Below are positions 14,251 to 21,907 of a stretch of 30,545 nt of DNA, one piece after another. This DNA is from a virus: IMG/VR virus record IMGVR_UViG_3300028550_002288, positions 1-30,545 of that record; one strand, 5' to 3'. A program made the position numbers and the translations under genes. The notes under the pieces were generated by a model. The model was not told the origin of the DNA. It did not search any database and saw only the letters and a list, made by a program, of their open reading frames with translations. Positions within the stretch are counted from its first letter, which is position 1. Every line of letters starts with the position of its first letter.

Positions 14251-15411
14251 ATGGGGATAAATCCAGTAGGATTATTTGGAAGGCTTGCCTTTGAACTTGC
14301 CAAGGCTGGCGTTACTGAGGTTCAGCAAAAACTTATTGATGCTGGTGATTATTCTGTTCTTGCAGAAATCTTCAAACGACCTACAAAAAAAATGCTTGAT
14401 CCTGCTGGTTTGGGAAGCGTGAAGCTACCAGATTTTGTCGAAAATATTCAATACGACTTTGTGCCAGATGGTTCTTTGCAGCCCAGAAAAGAATTAAATA
14501 TTGGCGCGTTGCAAGGCAAAATGCTGATACCAGCGTATGGCGACAGAACCTATGCTGGGGGCGCTCTTAGGGGCATTGGAGACACTACGTTTTCCCAGCC
14601 TGTTAATATGCAAGGCGGCAATCAATTTATGCGCTCTGCTGGAGATGGCATATGGGCATCTGAAAAAGACCCAATGACTATAAAAGGTAAATTCTCAGAA
14701 TTTCTTCAAAACGAAGACAAAGAAGATGTGCGATTGATGTTCACGTCTATGGCTGCTCAATCTGGCGACTTTTCCAAAATGATGTCAAACGCCACAATGG
14801 GAATGATCGAGCAAAGTAAAATTACCAAAAAAGCTGCAAACGAATATGATAAATGGGTAAGAAAAGGTGGAGGAAAAGACTCGCCAAACGACCCAAATTG
14901 GCCCGGTATTCTAAGCCCTAACGCCCGTGATTATATAAATAACAATATGACGGGTACAAAAAGACGTTTGCTGTGGCAGCAAATGGATAAAGATAAATAT
15001 GTAAAAGTTGGGTTTCCAAATGTTGGGGTCATTAGAGCGGCCATTACAGAGCGAGAGCTTTTAACAACACCGACTTTTGCCACAGGCCGTGCAATTGGTA
15101 CTATGGATGGCCCCGCCAGAGAAGTGAAGCCAAGAAGGGGTGCGAATACAACCGACCCTAGAAACTTGATTTTTGCGCCTCACGATACTTATAGTCATCA
15201 GGTTGCTGGTGAATATGCAGGCGCGTTGCCATACGATGTGCCGGGGGGTATGGTCTGGAGGGATTACTTTGCGTCACGCAGGGCATCTGGTGCAAAAACA
15301 GGCGATGACACTAGATCGTTTATGATGTCGCCGTACAACAGGCAAAGAGTGGATCAGCAAATGGTTGACGAAATCAGTGCGTATCTTGAATCTTTGAAGC
15401 AATCGGAGTGA
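14251..15411 (+). CDS. Tagged protein 1: N-terminal tag plus polyvalent-protein-like domain
   Basis: Codes for 386 residues. It starts M-G-I-N-P-V-G-L-F-G-R-L-A-F, a diverged form of the tag in the five proteins starting at 16737, 17300, 18239, 19693 and 20832. The body includes M-L-I-P-A-Y-G-D-R-T, a block F-P-N-V-G-V-I-R-A-A-I-T-E-R-E-L-L (about 257-273), and H-D-T-Y-S-H-Q-V-A-G-E-Y-A-G-A-L-P followed by F-M-M-S-P. Similar blocks occur, from memory, in modules of large polyvalent phage proteins, but I cannot name the family or an activity. It starts directly after the previous stop codon. Probably virion-packaged, by analogy with its siblings. Confidence 0.75.
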   Translation: MGINPVGLFGRLAFELAKAGVTEVQQKLIDAGDYSVLAEIFKRPTKKMLDPAGLGSVKLPDFVENIQYDFVPDGSLQPRKELNIGALQGKMLIPAYGDRTYAGGALRGIGDTTFSQPVNMQGGNQFMRSAGDGIWASEKDPMTIKGKFSEFLQNEDKEDVRLMFTSMAAQSGDFSKMMSNATMGMIEQSKITKKAANEYDKWVRKGGGKDSPNDPNWPGILSPNARDYINNNMTGTKRRLLWQQMDKDKYVKVGFPNVGVIRAAITERELLTTPTFATGRAIGTMDGPAREVKPRRGANTTDPRNLIFAPHDTYSHQVAGEYAGALPYDVPGGMVWRDYFASRRASGAKTGDDTRSFMMSPYNRQRVDQQMVDEISAYLESLKQSE

Positions 15412-15415
15412 CCTA

Positions 15416-15592
15416 ATGGCGGCAAAGAAAAAGAAAGCCAAGCGAGACGCCTGCTACAGTAAGGTCAAGGCGCGATATACGCGCAACGGTGGGACATGGC
15501 CGTCAGCCTATGGCTCTGGCGCTTTAGTGAAATGCCGCAAGGTCGGCGCAAAAAACTGGGGCAATAAAAGTGGCAAAAGCAAAAAAAAGTAG
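15416..15592 (+). CDS. Small basic Cys-containing protein, DUF5872-like
   Basis: Codes for 58 residues. Motif D-A-C-Y-S-K-V-K-A-R-Y-T-R-N-G-G-T-W-P-S-A-Y, then A-L-V-K-C-R-K-V-G-A-K-N-W-G-N and a Lys tail, is a widely shared small phage protein type (DUF5872-related, from memory). The two cysteines and the high charge are conserved features. Its end overlaps the next gene by 23 bases. Function unknown; probably capsid- or DNA-associated. Confidence 0.8.
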   Translation: MAAKKKKAKRDACYSKVKARYTRNGGTWPSAYGSGALVKCRKVGAKNWGNKSGKSKKK

Positions 15593-15812
15593 CGGCAACA
15601 GTCTGAAAGACTGGTTCGGTCAGAACAAAGGCAAGGGCTGGGTTGACTGCAAAACAGGCAAGCCTTGTGGCCGTAAATCTAGAACTGCTAAAAGCAAAAG
15701 AGGTTACCCCGCCTGTCGCCCCACAATGGCACAATGCAAAAGCAAGTCTGCCAAGTCGGCATCAAAGCGCAAGACATCTGCAAAGCGCGTAAACTGGAAA
15801 GGCAAGAAATAA
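15570..15812 (+). CDS. Small basic Cys-containing protein, DUF5872-like, GTG start
   Basis: Codes for 80 residues from a GTG start with GGGG upstream. It reads S-L-K-D-W-F-G-Q-N-K-G-K-G-W-V-D-C-K-T-G-K-P-C-G-R-K, then R-G-Y-P-A-C-R-P-T-M-A-Q-C and a Lys/Ser tail. This four-cysteine pattern is a recognisable small phage family also reported in large DNA viruses. The cysteines could bind zinc. It lies beside the related basic gene at 15416. Confidence 0.8.
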   Translation: MAKAKKSSGNSLKDWFGQNKGKGWVDCKTGKPCGRKSRTAKSKRGYPACRPTMAQCKSKSAKSASKRKTSAKRVNWKGKK

Positions 15813-15955
15813 TGGGTATTTTAAATAACGATCCCGATGATTTTGAAGAGCAATGGGAAGAAGATGCTATAGAGGAAGCAATTGAAGATGCTGCGATTGA
15901 AGCAGACATGAAGCGTCAAGACGCTGAAATTGAAATGGAGTATCATAATGGCTAA
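15812..15955 (+). CDS. Tiny acidic helical protein
   Basis: Codes for 47 residues; TAATG overlap fixes the start at 15812. About every second residue of D-D-F-E-E-Q-W-E-E-D-A-I-E-E-A-I-E-D-A-A is acidic; a single long helix is expected. It is flanked by Lys-rich proteins and could neutralise or chaperone them (inference). Its end overlaps the next start by 8 bases. Confidence 0.6.
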   Translation: MGILNNDPDDFEEQWEEDAIEEAIEDAAIEADMKRQDAEIEMEYHNG

Positions 15956-16121
15956 AGGCGTAAAGCACTACTTTAAGAACGGCGTCGAGCATAAGGGCGC
16001 TACCCACAAGGATGCCAAGGGCAAGGTTATGTCTGGCGCAAAGCACACGGCGTCCAGTAAGTTCTTAGTCCACATGAAAGACCTGTCGGACACCGCAAAG
16101 AAAAAGGCCAAAAAAGCATGA
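15948..16121 (+). CDS. Small basic protein, phage KGVxHYFKxG type
   Basis: Codes for 57 residues, with GGAG 7 bases before the ATG. Reads A-K-G-V-K-H-Y-F-K-N-G-V-E-H-K-G-A-T-H-K, then H-T-A-S-S-K-F-L-V-H, L-S-D-T-A-K-K-K-A-K-K-A. A recurring type in structural operons of marine and T7-like phages. Rich in His and Lys, so probably nucleic-acid or capsid associated. Confidence 0.8.
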   Translation: MAKGVKHYFKNGVEHKGATHKDAKGKVMSGAKHTASSKFLVHMKDLSDTAKKKAKKA

Positions 16122-16228
16122 AAAAACTAAACAAGGCGCAGCAAAATATTGCCAAGCAGGCCAAGCCCAAAAATAAAATCAATGGGGCTGACTTTAAAAG
16201 GCTGAAGGAAAAGAAGAAGAAAAAATAA
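16118..16228 (+). CDS. Tiny Lys-rich protein (36 residues)
   Basis: ATGA overlap with the previous gene and TAATG overlap with the next. Reads M-K-K-L-N-K-A-Q-Q-N-I-A-K-Q-A-K-P, then K-I-N-G-A-D-F-K-R-L-K-E and a final K run. The N-K-I-x-G-A-D-F-K-x-L pattern is shared by short phage proteins. Function unknown. Confidence 0.75.
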   Translation: MKKLNKAQQNIAKQAKPKNKINGADFKRLKEKKKKK

Positions 16229-16737
16229 TGCCTGACAATTACGCACGGGGGGAAATCGGCGCACTGGCTGGTATCAGAGAGCAATATCCTATGTTCTCTG
16301 ACATTGAGGTTTCTGATCAACGAAACTCAGGCATTCAGAATGGCCGAAAGTTAGAGTTTACCGAAGCCTACGACGATAGGTATAACAGCCCATTGATCGA
16401 AGTCTTTGATCCCTCCTTGCAAGGCGAAGAACTAGAGCAGGCAATTATTGGCGAATATCTGCATGAAGCTCCTCGACGCAGTCCAGAATACGCAGAAATG
16501 CGTGAGATACTGCAAAGCCTAAAAACGCCAGATCAATTGCAGCACGATGTTGAAATGTATTTTAATGATGTGCAAGAGCGCGGTGAGCAAAGGCCATTTG
16601 AACAGTGGAACGAGGTATCCCGCAAGGACGCATTTATTCGCGGGTATGCTGTCGGTCAATGGGAACCAGAATACTATACGGATGAGCAGAAATCTGTCAT
16701 TGATGCTATGATGGGATTAATAAGGGGCGGCGAATAA
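16228..16737 (+). CDS. Hypothetical virion-region protein
   Basis: Codes for 169 residues. Contains a segment I-I-G-E-Y-L-H-E-A-P-R-R-S-P-E-Y-A-E-M-R (about 73-92) and an aromatic C-terminus V-G-Q-W-E-P-E-Y-Y-T. A HE pair is visible but no HExxH metalloprotease motif, so I do not call an enzyme. It is acidic overall. It overlaps the first canonical tagged gene by one base and may be its partner. Confidence 0.7.
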   Translation: MPDNYARGEIGALAGIREQYPMFSDIEVSDQRNSGIQNGRKLEFTEAYDDRYNSPLIEVFDPSLQGEELEQAIIGEYLHEAPRRSPEYAEMREILQSLKTPDQLQHDVEMYFNDVQERGEQRPFEQWNEVSRKDAFIRGYAVGQWEPEYYTDEQKSVIDAMMGLIRGGE

Positions 16738-17300
16738 TGGCAAACCCAATTGGAGGATTAGGCAGGGCACTGTTTGGGAATGTAATTGATTTTTCTACAT
16801 CAGGCGCAGAGGTTACTAGACAAAAATTTATAGACAAAGTTAGGGGTGTACTTGAAGATATGCCTTATACGATGAATTTGCCTTATGAGATTGGTAAAAA
16901 ATTAAATTCTGAAGGCAAGCTACCTCTTCCTCTGGGAACTAAATTAATGCCAATAGGAGGCCAAGTAGCTAGGAGAAAAGGTTACCCACATGAAGTACAT
17001 AAAGTAATAGGTTATAAGGGGGATATTCACAACCCAGATTTATACGGTTATGAAATACAAGCACCAAATGGAAAGGTTTTCTTTCAAGCTATTAGCAATC
17101 CAGTTACTGGATTAAGTGAACAAAGAGCGGATAAGGTTGGGTCTTTTACAGCGGCACTTGGCCCAGACGGGTTAGAGCAAATGCCATTTGTTGCTCCAAG
17201 CCGAACGGCAAGACGGGCTACAGAAAAAACACAAAGATCAGAAGCAGAGCAAAAAATTATTGATCAAGAGTATGATGATTTGTTTGGAGGCGGCGACTAA
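16737..17300 (+). CDS. Tagged protein 2
   Basis: Codes for 187 residues. Begins M-A-N-P-I-G-G-L-G-R-A-L-F-G-N-V, the shared tag. The remainder is different from its siblings: G-T-K-L-M-P-I-G-G-Q-V-A-R-R-K-G, then V-H-K-V-I-G-Y-K-G-D, Y-G-Y-E-I-Q-A-P-N-G-K-V-F-F. This looks like a small beta-sheet domain, followed by a charged tail. The gene is AT-richer than its neighbours. The C-terminal domain is unrecognised. It is tightly coupled on both sides (TAATG). Confidence 0.75.
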   Translation: MANPIGGLGRALFGNVIDFSTSGAEVTRQKFIDKVRGVLEDMPYTMNLPYEIGKKLNSEGKLPLPLGTKLMPIGGQVARRKGYPHEVHKVIGYKGDIHNPDLYGYEIQAPNGKVFFQAISNPVTGLSEQRADKVGSFTAALGPDGLEQMPFVAPSRTARRATEKTQRSEAEQKIIDQEYDDLFGGGD

Positions 17301-17980
17301 TGGCAAACCCAATTGGGACATTAGGCAAGGTACTGTTTAGGGGTGTTGGGCAAGATATTGTTGACACCCTTAGCCGCAAGATTGGCGCGTTGCCGTCTAA
17401 TCCATTTATGGCAGAGGTTGCGGCAAAATCTTACACGCCAAAGGCAACCGCCCGTGCGGCACGGGAGCAGGGTCTTGATATTAGCCAGAACCAAGTTAGA
17501 CAAATTAGAGACTTGAAGGCTCAAAGAGCAGAGGGCGCGAATTTCACAGACCCCTTGATTTCAGCCGCAGCAACAAGAGAATTTAGAACGCCGACAGTAA
17601 TTGGTCAAAAGAACGCAGCAGATTTAGAATATCACAACAATATGCTTGATAGAATTATGAAAGCCGAAGCTGAACAGGCGGCAAGAATTGCCACAAAAGA
17701 CAATCTTTTATTTGCAGCCCGTGAGGCCAGAAAGTTAGGTTACAACGTGAAAAAATCAACAGATAGAAACGGCAATGTAAGCAGCTATTATGTTGAGACA
17801 CCATCTGGAGATGTTCGGATTAGCGACCACGAACTGCCTTATTCTCCACGACGAGATTTTATGGCGACAGAACACGGGCAGGCGGGGTTTAGTGGATTTC
17901 ATGGTGGAGAATTAATTGTTGATCATAACACTACTTTGGACGATGTTCTGGACACATTAATACCAAAGGACACAGACTAA
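17300..17980 (+). CDS. Tagged protein 3, C-terminal polyvalent-type domain
   Basis: Codes for 226 residues. Tag M-A-N-P-I-G-T-L-G-K-V-L-F-R-G-V-G-Q-D is followed by a helix and S-R-K-I-G-A-L-P, comparable to R-K-F-G-V-L-P in the 19693 protein. C-terminally, S-S-Y-Y-V-E-T-P-S-G-D-V-R-I-S-D-H-E-L-P (about 168-187) is a short domain I associate with large polyvalent phage proteins. H-G-G-E-L-I-V-D-H closes it. No catalytic site identified. Confidence 0.75.
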   Translation: MANPIGTLGKVLFRGVGQDIVDTLSRKIGALPSNPFMAEVAAKSYTPKATARAAREQGLDISQNQVRQIRDLKAQRAEGANFTDPLISAAATREFRTPTVIGQKNAADLEYHNNMLDRIMKAEAEQAARIATKDNLLFAAREARKLGYNVKKSTDRNGNVSSYYVETPSGDVRISDHELPYSPRRDFMATEHGQAGFSGFHGGELIVDHNTTLDDVLDTLIPKDTD

Positions 17981-18237
17981 TGGCAACGTACAAGGGCAAG
18001 AGCGTAAAGCTAAACAACCCCCGCCGCATTTCCAAGGGCGAAACCTCTTACGGCAAGAAGAAGTCTGTGGTATACGTTACGGACGGCGATAGGGTAAAGC
18101 GCGTGACCTTTGGCGATCCCAACATGACCATTAAGAAAAACCAAAAGGGCCGACGATCTAATTTTAGGGCGCGTCACAACTGCGATAACCCCGGCCCCAA
18201 AACTAAGGCCAGATACTGGTCTTGCAAGGCGTGGTGA
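17980..18237 (+). CDS. Small basic protein, DUF6321-like
   Basis: Codes for 85 residues. V-K-L-N-N-P-R-R-I-S-K-G-E, then V-Y-V-T-D-G-D-R-V-K-R-V-T-F-G-D-P-N-M, and the strongly conserved end F-R-A-R-H-N-C-D-N-P-G-P-K-T-K-A-R-Y-W-S. This is a recognisable phage family (DUF6321, from memory), often found near capsid or protease genes. The Cys/His/Trp end suggests a structural or nucleic-acid role. Confidence 0.85.
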   Translation: MATYKGKSVKLNNPRRISKGETSYGKKKSVVYVTDGDRVKRVTFGDPNMTIKKNQKGRRSNFRARHNCDNPGPKTKARYWSCKAW

Positions 18238-18238
18238 T

Positions 18239-19693
18239 ATGGCAAATCTTATAGGTGATGCAAGTAGAGCGGTTTTCGGAAATGTCGGGAAAGACGTGTC
18301 GCGTAAAATTCTCGACTTATTAGGCATGGGCCGTGGCGCAGAGGTCACCCCCGAAATGTATTCAGCCGCTGACAAGCAGTTTTTAGTGGAGAACTATGAT
18401 CTGCCGACTGATACGGCAAGCAGGCTGGAGCGTGGCCGTGAGGGTGGCTTTGACTTCGACGCAGATCGGTATCACGGCGGCTTTGATGAAATAGAATACA
18501 TGGCCGACCCCAGTGACGTTTACATGAACCCACAGGCCAAGCTGGAAGGCACAGAGAGCGGCACATACAGCGGTCAGGCGCACAGTGGGGGCGGTCTGTA
18601 CACATCCACCGACCCTAGTGACGCAGGCGATAATTATGCGTCCCTGACAGGCCCAGACGTAAGAAATCAAGTCAATATGGAGATTGATAGAATTACTGAC
18701 AGCAGTAATTTGTATGACGCCGCCAATTTTATGTTTGATGATATGAACAAGGCTGAAGTGCAGCTAATACCCCAGCTATTGCAGCATCAGGCCATTAGAA
18801 ATTCAAACATCGATCCCAAGGATGCACAGAAAGTTGTTGATCGTTACAATGAATTAATGAGCCGTGATTATTTCTCAACGGGTGACGGCATTGAATTTGA
18901 AGAATTTGTTGAAGATGTTTTTGGCACCGCAGACCCAGACAGTACGGTTAGGTCAGGATCGTTCCCACCCGGCTTTATGCAGGCACTGGCAGAGTACAGA
19001 ATTACGCGAGGTGGCGGTCAGGTTGTTAAGCTGGTGGATCGCGTTGAAAACCCTGTCATCATTGAGGGAAGAGACGCCACCGTCTTTAAGGGTGGACGCA
19101 GGGAGCTAGACCCAGCGGATTACATTGACGATGCAGAGAAAGAAATCGATCAGTCGGCATACCCCGATAAGATAGAATACCGTGAGGCCGTACAAGAACG
19201 CGCTGAAGAGCTTGCCAATGATGACAGCTATGGCTTTGACCGCGAGGGGCCAGCGGTTGATATTATTGATGACTTGCTGGATAACTTGCCAGATAATGGC
19301 ACTGACGCATATGACAATATTAGGTCTGAACTATATATGCACCTTGATGACTATGGCGAAATTGACGCAGAAGATTTAGAAAGAATATTTAGAACCAATT
19401 ACAACAGTAATTACTATGACCCCGACCAAGCTGGGCCGGGCCAGATTTTAAATCAGGTCTATCGAAACGCAGGATTTGACGCCATTGATTTGCCAAGGGC
19501 GGGAACAACTTTTGGCTTCGGCCCAGCGGGAGCCACGCACAGGGTTGAGCTTGATCCCAAAAAAGTACGCAGTCCGAATGCAATGTTTGATCCGCGCCTA
19601 TCGCAGCTACCAAACCTCACGGCAGCAACAGCCCCAGTGGCAGTTGGTCTGGGTGCGTTAAGCCAGATAGATGAAGACGAGGAGGCCCAGTAA
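18239..19693 (+). CDS. Tagged protein 4 with ART-PolyVal-like ADP-ribosyltransferase domain
   Basis: Codes for 484 residues. Tag M-A-N-L-I-G-D-A-S-R-A-V-F-G-N-V-G-K-D. Then L-P-T-D-T-A-S-R-L-E-R-G-R-E-G-G-F-D and R-Y-H-G-G (77-81), S-G-G-G-L-Y-T-S-T-D-P-S-D-A-G-D-N-Y-A (116-134), a strand V-V-K-L-V-D-R-V-E-N-P, G-F-D-A-I-D-L (412-418) and V-E-L-D-P-K-K-V-R-S-P-N-A-M-F-D-P (425-441). This order of blocks is that of ADP-ribosyltransferases of polyvalent phage proteins. Long acidic insertions (140-400) make it larger than usual. It ends in a hydrophobic stretch and an acidic tail. Likely modifies a host target after injection (inference). Confidence 0.8.
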   Translation: MANLIGDASRAVFGNVGKDVSRKILDLLGMGRGAEVTPEMYSAADKQFLVENYDLPTDTASRLERGREGGFDFDADRYHGGFDEIEYMADPSDVYMNPQAKLEGTESGTYSGQAHSGGGLYTSTDPSDAGDNYASLTGPDVRNQVNMEIDRITDSSNLYDAANFMFDDMNKAEVQLIPQLLQHQAIRNSNIDPKDAQKVVDRYNELMSRDYFSTGDGIEFEEFVEDVFGTADPDSTVRSGSFPPGFMQALAEYRITRGGGQVVKLVDRVENPVIIEGRDATVFKGGRRELDPADYIDDAEKEIDQSAYPDKIEYREAVQERAEELANDDSYGFDREGPAVDIIDDLLDNLPDNGTDAYDNIRSELYMHLDDYGEIDAEDLERIFRTNYNSNYYDPDQAGPGQILNQVYRNAGFDAIDLPRAGTTFGFGPAGATHRVELDPKKVRSPNAMFDPRLSQLPNLTAATAPVAVGLGALSQIDEDEEAQ

Positions 19694-19776
19694 TGGCAAA
19701 TCTTATAGGTGATGCTGGAAGGGCTGTCTTTGGCGATGTTGGCAAGGACTTGGCCGACTACTTAGGCAGGAAGTTT
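19693..19776 (+). repeat. 5-prime module repeated at 20832-20915
   Basis: The first 84 bases of the genes at 19693 and 20832 differ at only 5 positions by my count. The sequences after about codon 28 diverge completely. The start of the gene at 18239 is a more distant copy. This points to duplication or recombination at the tag-coding segment. Confidence 0.8.
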
Positions 19777-20832
19777 GGTGTGCTGCCAGAGTTAGATGCT
19801 CAACGTATTGAGCCTCCGATGACTGCTTCAAATTCTCCTCAAACAGCGTTAGGTGCGCTGCGTAGATCGCCAGAAGATCAGGCGTTCTTTGAAGAGTTTA
19901 GCCCAGATATGTATTATCACGGCACCCGTGGCGACTTCTCAGAGTTTGATCAAAATATGCTTGATCTGGGCGTACACGTTGGCACACCAGAACAGGCAAA
20001 TGAGCGCCTTCTGGCCGTTGCGAGAGCCAAGAAAGAAATTCCAAGTTATGGTGATTTTGATAGCGACAACCCACCAATCATACCAGACGCAAAGGTCATG
20101 CCCGTTCGTATAAACGTACATAATCCACTTAGAATGCCTGACGTTGGTAATTGGAAAAACAGTTCCAAAGTAATTGAAGAACTTGAAAAGCAACAATACC
20201 AAAGCTCTGGTATAAATATAAACGAAATAATGGAAGCCTTCGATGACATTGCGATGGGCGATCCCATTGGTAAATATGGTGATCCAGATGATTGGATCGA
20301 CAGCATGGAAAACAGAGAACTGCTTGAGATAATTAACACACAAATTCAAAAGGCTGGATACGATGGCATTGTGTATAAAAACATCGTGGAAACAACGTCA
20401 GGAGGCATGGGGGAAATCCTACCAGAAGCAAGGTCCAAGATCGCTGAGATAAAAAAAGAATTAGCGACTTTAAGTGACGTTGCAAATGCTCGACTTGAGG
20501 CGGCAAGGCCACCAGAAGCTACATTACCTGATGCTGACGCTCAACTGGCTGGAGGAGAGGCAGAGAAGAGAGTGCAGGCGTTTCTTAATTATAATATGCA
20601 AAATTCTCCAATGAATTTTAGAACACCAGAGGAAATAACCCGTGAAAATCAACTTATGGATTTGCGTGACGATTTGGAAACGCAGCGATATTCGCCAGAC
20701 AGCATGATTATTCTAAATCCTTCTGACATCAGATCGCCCAATGCAGCCTATGACGTAGACAAGCGGGACAGTGATGACATAATGTCGGACGCAGGCGCAT
20801 TGGCTGGCGCTCAAAATACAGGGATCGCGTAA
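19693..20832 (+). CDS. Tagged protein 5 with ART-PolyVal-like ADP-ribosyltransferase domain
   Basis: Codes for 379 residues. Tag M-A-N-L-I-G-D-A-G-R-A-V-F-G-D-V-G-K-D-L and R-K-F-G-V-L-P. The ART blocks are clear: Y-Y-H-G-T (74-78), F-S-E-F-D, L-G-V-H-V-G-T-P-E-Q-A (92-102), V-R-I-N-V-H-N-P-L (138-146), G-Y-D-G-I-V-Y-K-N-I-V-E (222-233) and S-M-I-I-L-N-P-S-D-I-R-S-P-N-A (337-351). A helical insertion of about 100 residues separates the last two blocks. The H/Y/E-type site would be His76, an aromatic or Gly region near 95-100, and possibly Glu233. Ribosome site GAGGAGG lies just upstream. Confidence 0.85.
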   Translation: MANLIGDAGRAVFGDVGKDLADYLGRKFGVLPELDAQRIEPPMTASNSPQTALGALRRSPEDQAFFEEFSPDMYYHGTRGDFSEFDQNMLDLGVHVGTPEQANERLLAVARAKKEIPSYGDFDSDNPPIIPDAKVMPVRINVHNPLRMPDVGNWKNSSKVIEELEKQQYQSSGININEIMEAFDDIAMGDPIGKYGDPDDWIDSMENRELLEIINTQIQKAGYDGIVYKNIVETTSGGMGEILPEARSKIAEIKKELATLSDVANARLEAARPPEATLPDADAQLAGGEAEKRVQAFLNYNMQNSPMNFRTPEEITRENQLMDLRDDLETQRYSPDSMIILNPSDIRSPNAAYDVDKRDSDDIMSDAGALAGAQNTGIA

Positions 20833-20915
20833 TGGCAAATCTTATGGGCGAGGCTGGAAGGGCTGTCTTTGGCGATGTTGGCAAAGACTTGGCCAACTAC
20901 TTAGGCAGGAAGTTT
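20832..20915 (+). repeat. 5-prime module, second copy
   Basis: Counterpart of 19693-19776, encoding the shared tag of tagged protein 6. Confidence 0.8.
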
Positions 20916-21716
20916 GGAGCGTTACCTGATGCCCGTAATGAGGCTGAAGAGATGGCAAAGCGCATTCTTGTTTTGCGTCAGGCTGGTCGATCAGATGAAG
21001 TCACTGAGCAGATGATGTCTGCGGCAGACGATCCGTATATGTATGCCAACACGCCAATAGACATGAGTAAAGTATCAAGAGATACTAGGGCTGACGAGAT
21101 GTTCCCAAGAAAAGGCTACCACGGAACAAACGAAGATATATCTGGCTTTCAAGGAAGCGTGTTCACTTCAGACAACCCAACTTTAGCAAGCACGTATGCA
21201 AGGGGCAGCGCAGATGCCCAAATTTACCCTTTGCGCCTTGGAAGCAAACTTGGCGATGCAGTTGTTGAAGGTAAAGGCAAAAACTGGAACCAATTTGATA
21301 TTGATGAAGTGAATAAATCCAATCCTGAACTAGATGTTAGCTATGGGTTTAGTAGTTTTGGCGATGGATCAATGTCAACTTCTACCCGCGACATAGAGCA
21401 AGCCGCTAAACAAGCTGGCCTAAGTGGTGTTCAGTTCAAAAACATTAACGACACAGGGCCGGGGGTTAATTCTACTCAATTTAAAAACTTAGGGTATACA
21501 CCTGCTGAAGAAGAGGCTTTGCGCTTGCAATATTTACAAGAGCTTTCCAAGCCTTCAAATGTTGACGTTAGATTATCTCCTAACTTAGTTCGCTCTGAGT
21601 TCGCCCGTTTTGATCCAGAGTTTCGTAATTTAGCAAATTTATCTGCTAGTATTCTTAGCACTATAGGATTTAGTGGACTTGCTGCGGCACTGAGAGAAAA
21701 AGAAGAGGGAATGTAA
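20832..21716 (+). CDS. Tagged protein 6 with ART-PolyVal-like ADP-ribosyltransferase domain
   Basis: Codes for 294 residues. The tag is almost identical to that of the gene at 19693. Then G-Y-H-G-T (95-99), S-V-F-T-S-D-N-P-T-L-A-S-T-Y-A (109-123), Y-P-L-R-L-G, G-L-S-G-V-Q-F-K-N-I-N-D-T-G (196-209) and V-D-V-R-L-S-P-N-L-V-R-S (244-255), then R-F-D-P-E-F-R-N-L-A-N-L. This is the compact, near-canonical ART layout of the three. The conserved acid after the K-N block is Asp here. The C-terminus is hydrophobic (about 268-287) with a charged end, like the 18239 protein. Confidence 0.85.
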   Translation: MANLMGEAGRAVFGDVGKDLANYLGRKFGALPDARNEAEEMAKRILVLRQAGRSDEVTEQMMSAADDPYMYANTPIDMSKVSRDTRADEMFPRKGYHGTNEDISGFQGSVFTSDNPTLASTYARGSADAQIYPLRLGSKLGDAVVEGKGKNWNQFDIDEVNKSNPELDVSYGFSSFGDGSMSTSTRDIEQAAKQAGLSGVQFKNINDTGPGVNSTQFKNLGYTPAEEEALRLQYLQELSKPSNVDVRLSPNLVRSEFARFDPEFRNLANLSASILSTIGFSGLAAALREKEEGM

Positions 21717-21907
21717 TGGCAAGAGCAGCAATTAAAAAGGTAGCGCAGGCTGAGATCAGAGCGGCCAAGAGTTTTCTGGAGCGGCGCGGATTAAAGACAA
21801 GCGATATATCGCCCCGCAAGTTTGCCATGGCGGCAAAGGAACTAGACAAGGGCTTTGCTGATACCCTAAAAATATTGGCGCGTGAATTGTCTGGAGGACA
21901 GGTCTGA
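21716..21907 (+). CDS. Small helical basic protein
   Basis: Codes for 63 residues, overlapping both neighbours by single bases. Reads A-A-I-K-K-V-A-Q-A-E-I-R-A-A-K-S-F-L-E-R-R-G, S-P-R-K-F-A-M-A-A-K-E-L-D-K-G-F-A-D-T-L: two amphipathic helices. Position between the tagged genes and the Gly/Ala-rich protein suggests a virion or ejection role. No family recognised. Confidence 0.7.
   Translation: MARAAIKKVAQAEIRAAKSFLERRGLKTSDISPRKFAMAAKELDKGFADTLKILARELSGGQV

Noticed and set aside
16447-16510. Possible metalloprotease in the gene at 16228 because of an H-E pair
   Set aside because: The pair is not part of an HExxH motif and no third ligand is visible.
19939-20349. A 136-codon hydrophobic reverse-strand ORF
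   Set aside because: Complement of the ADP-ribosyltransferase-like gene; its hydrophobic look comes from complementing polar codons.
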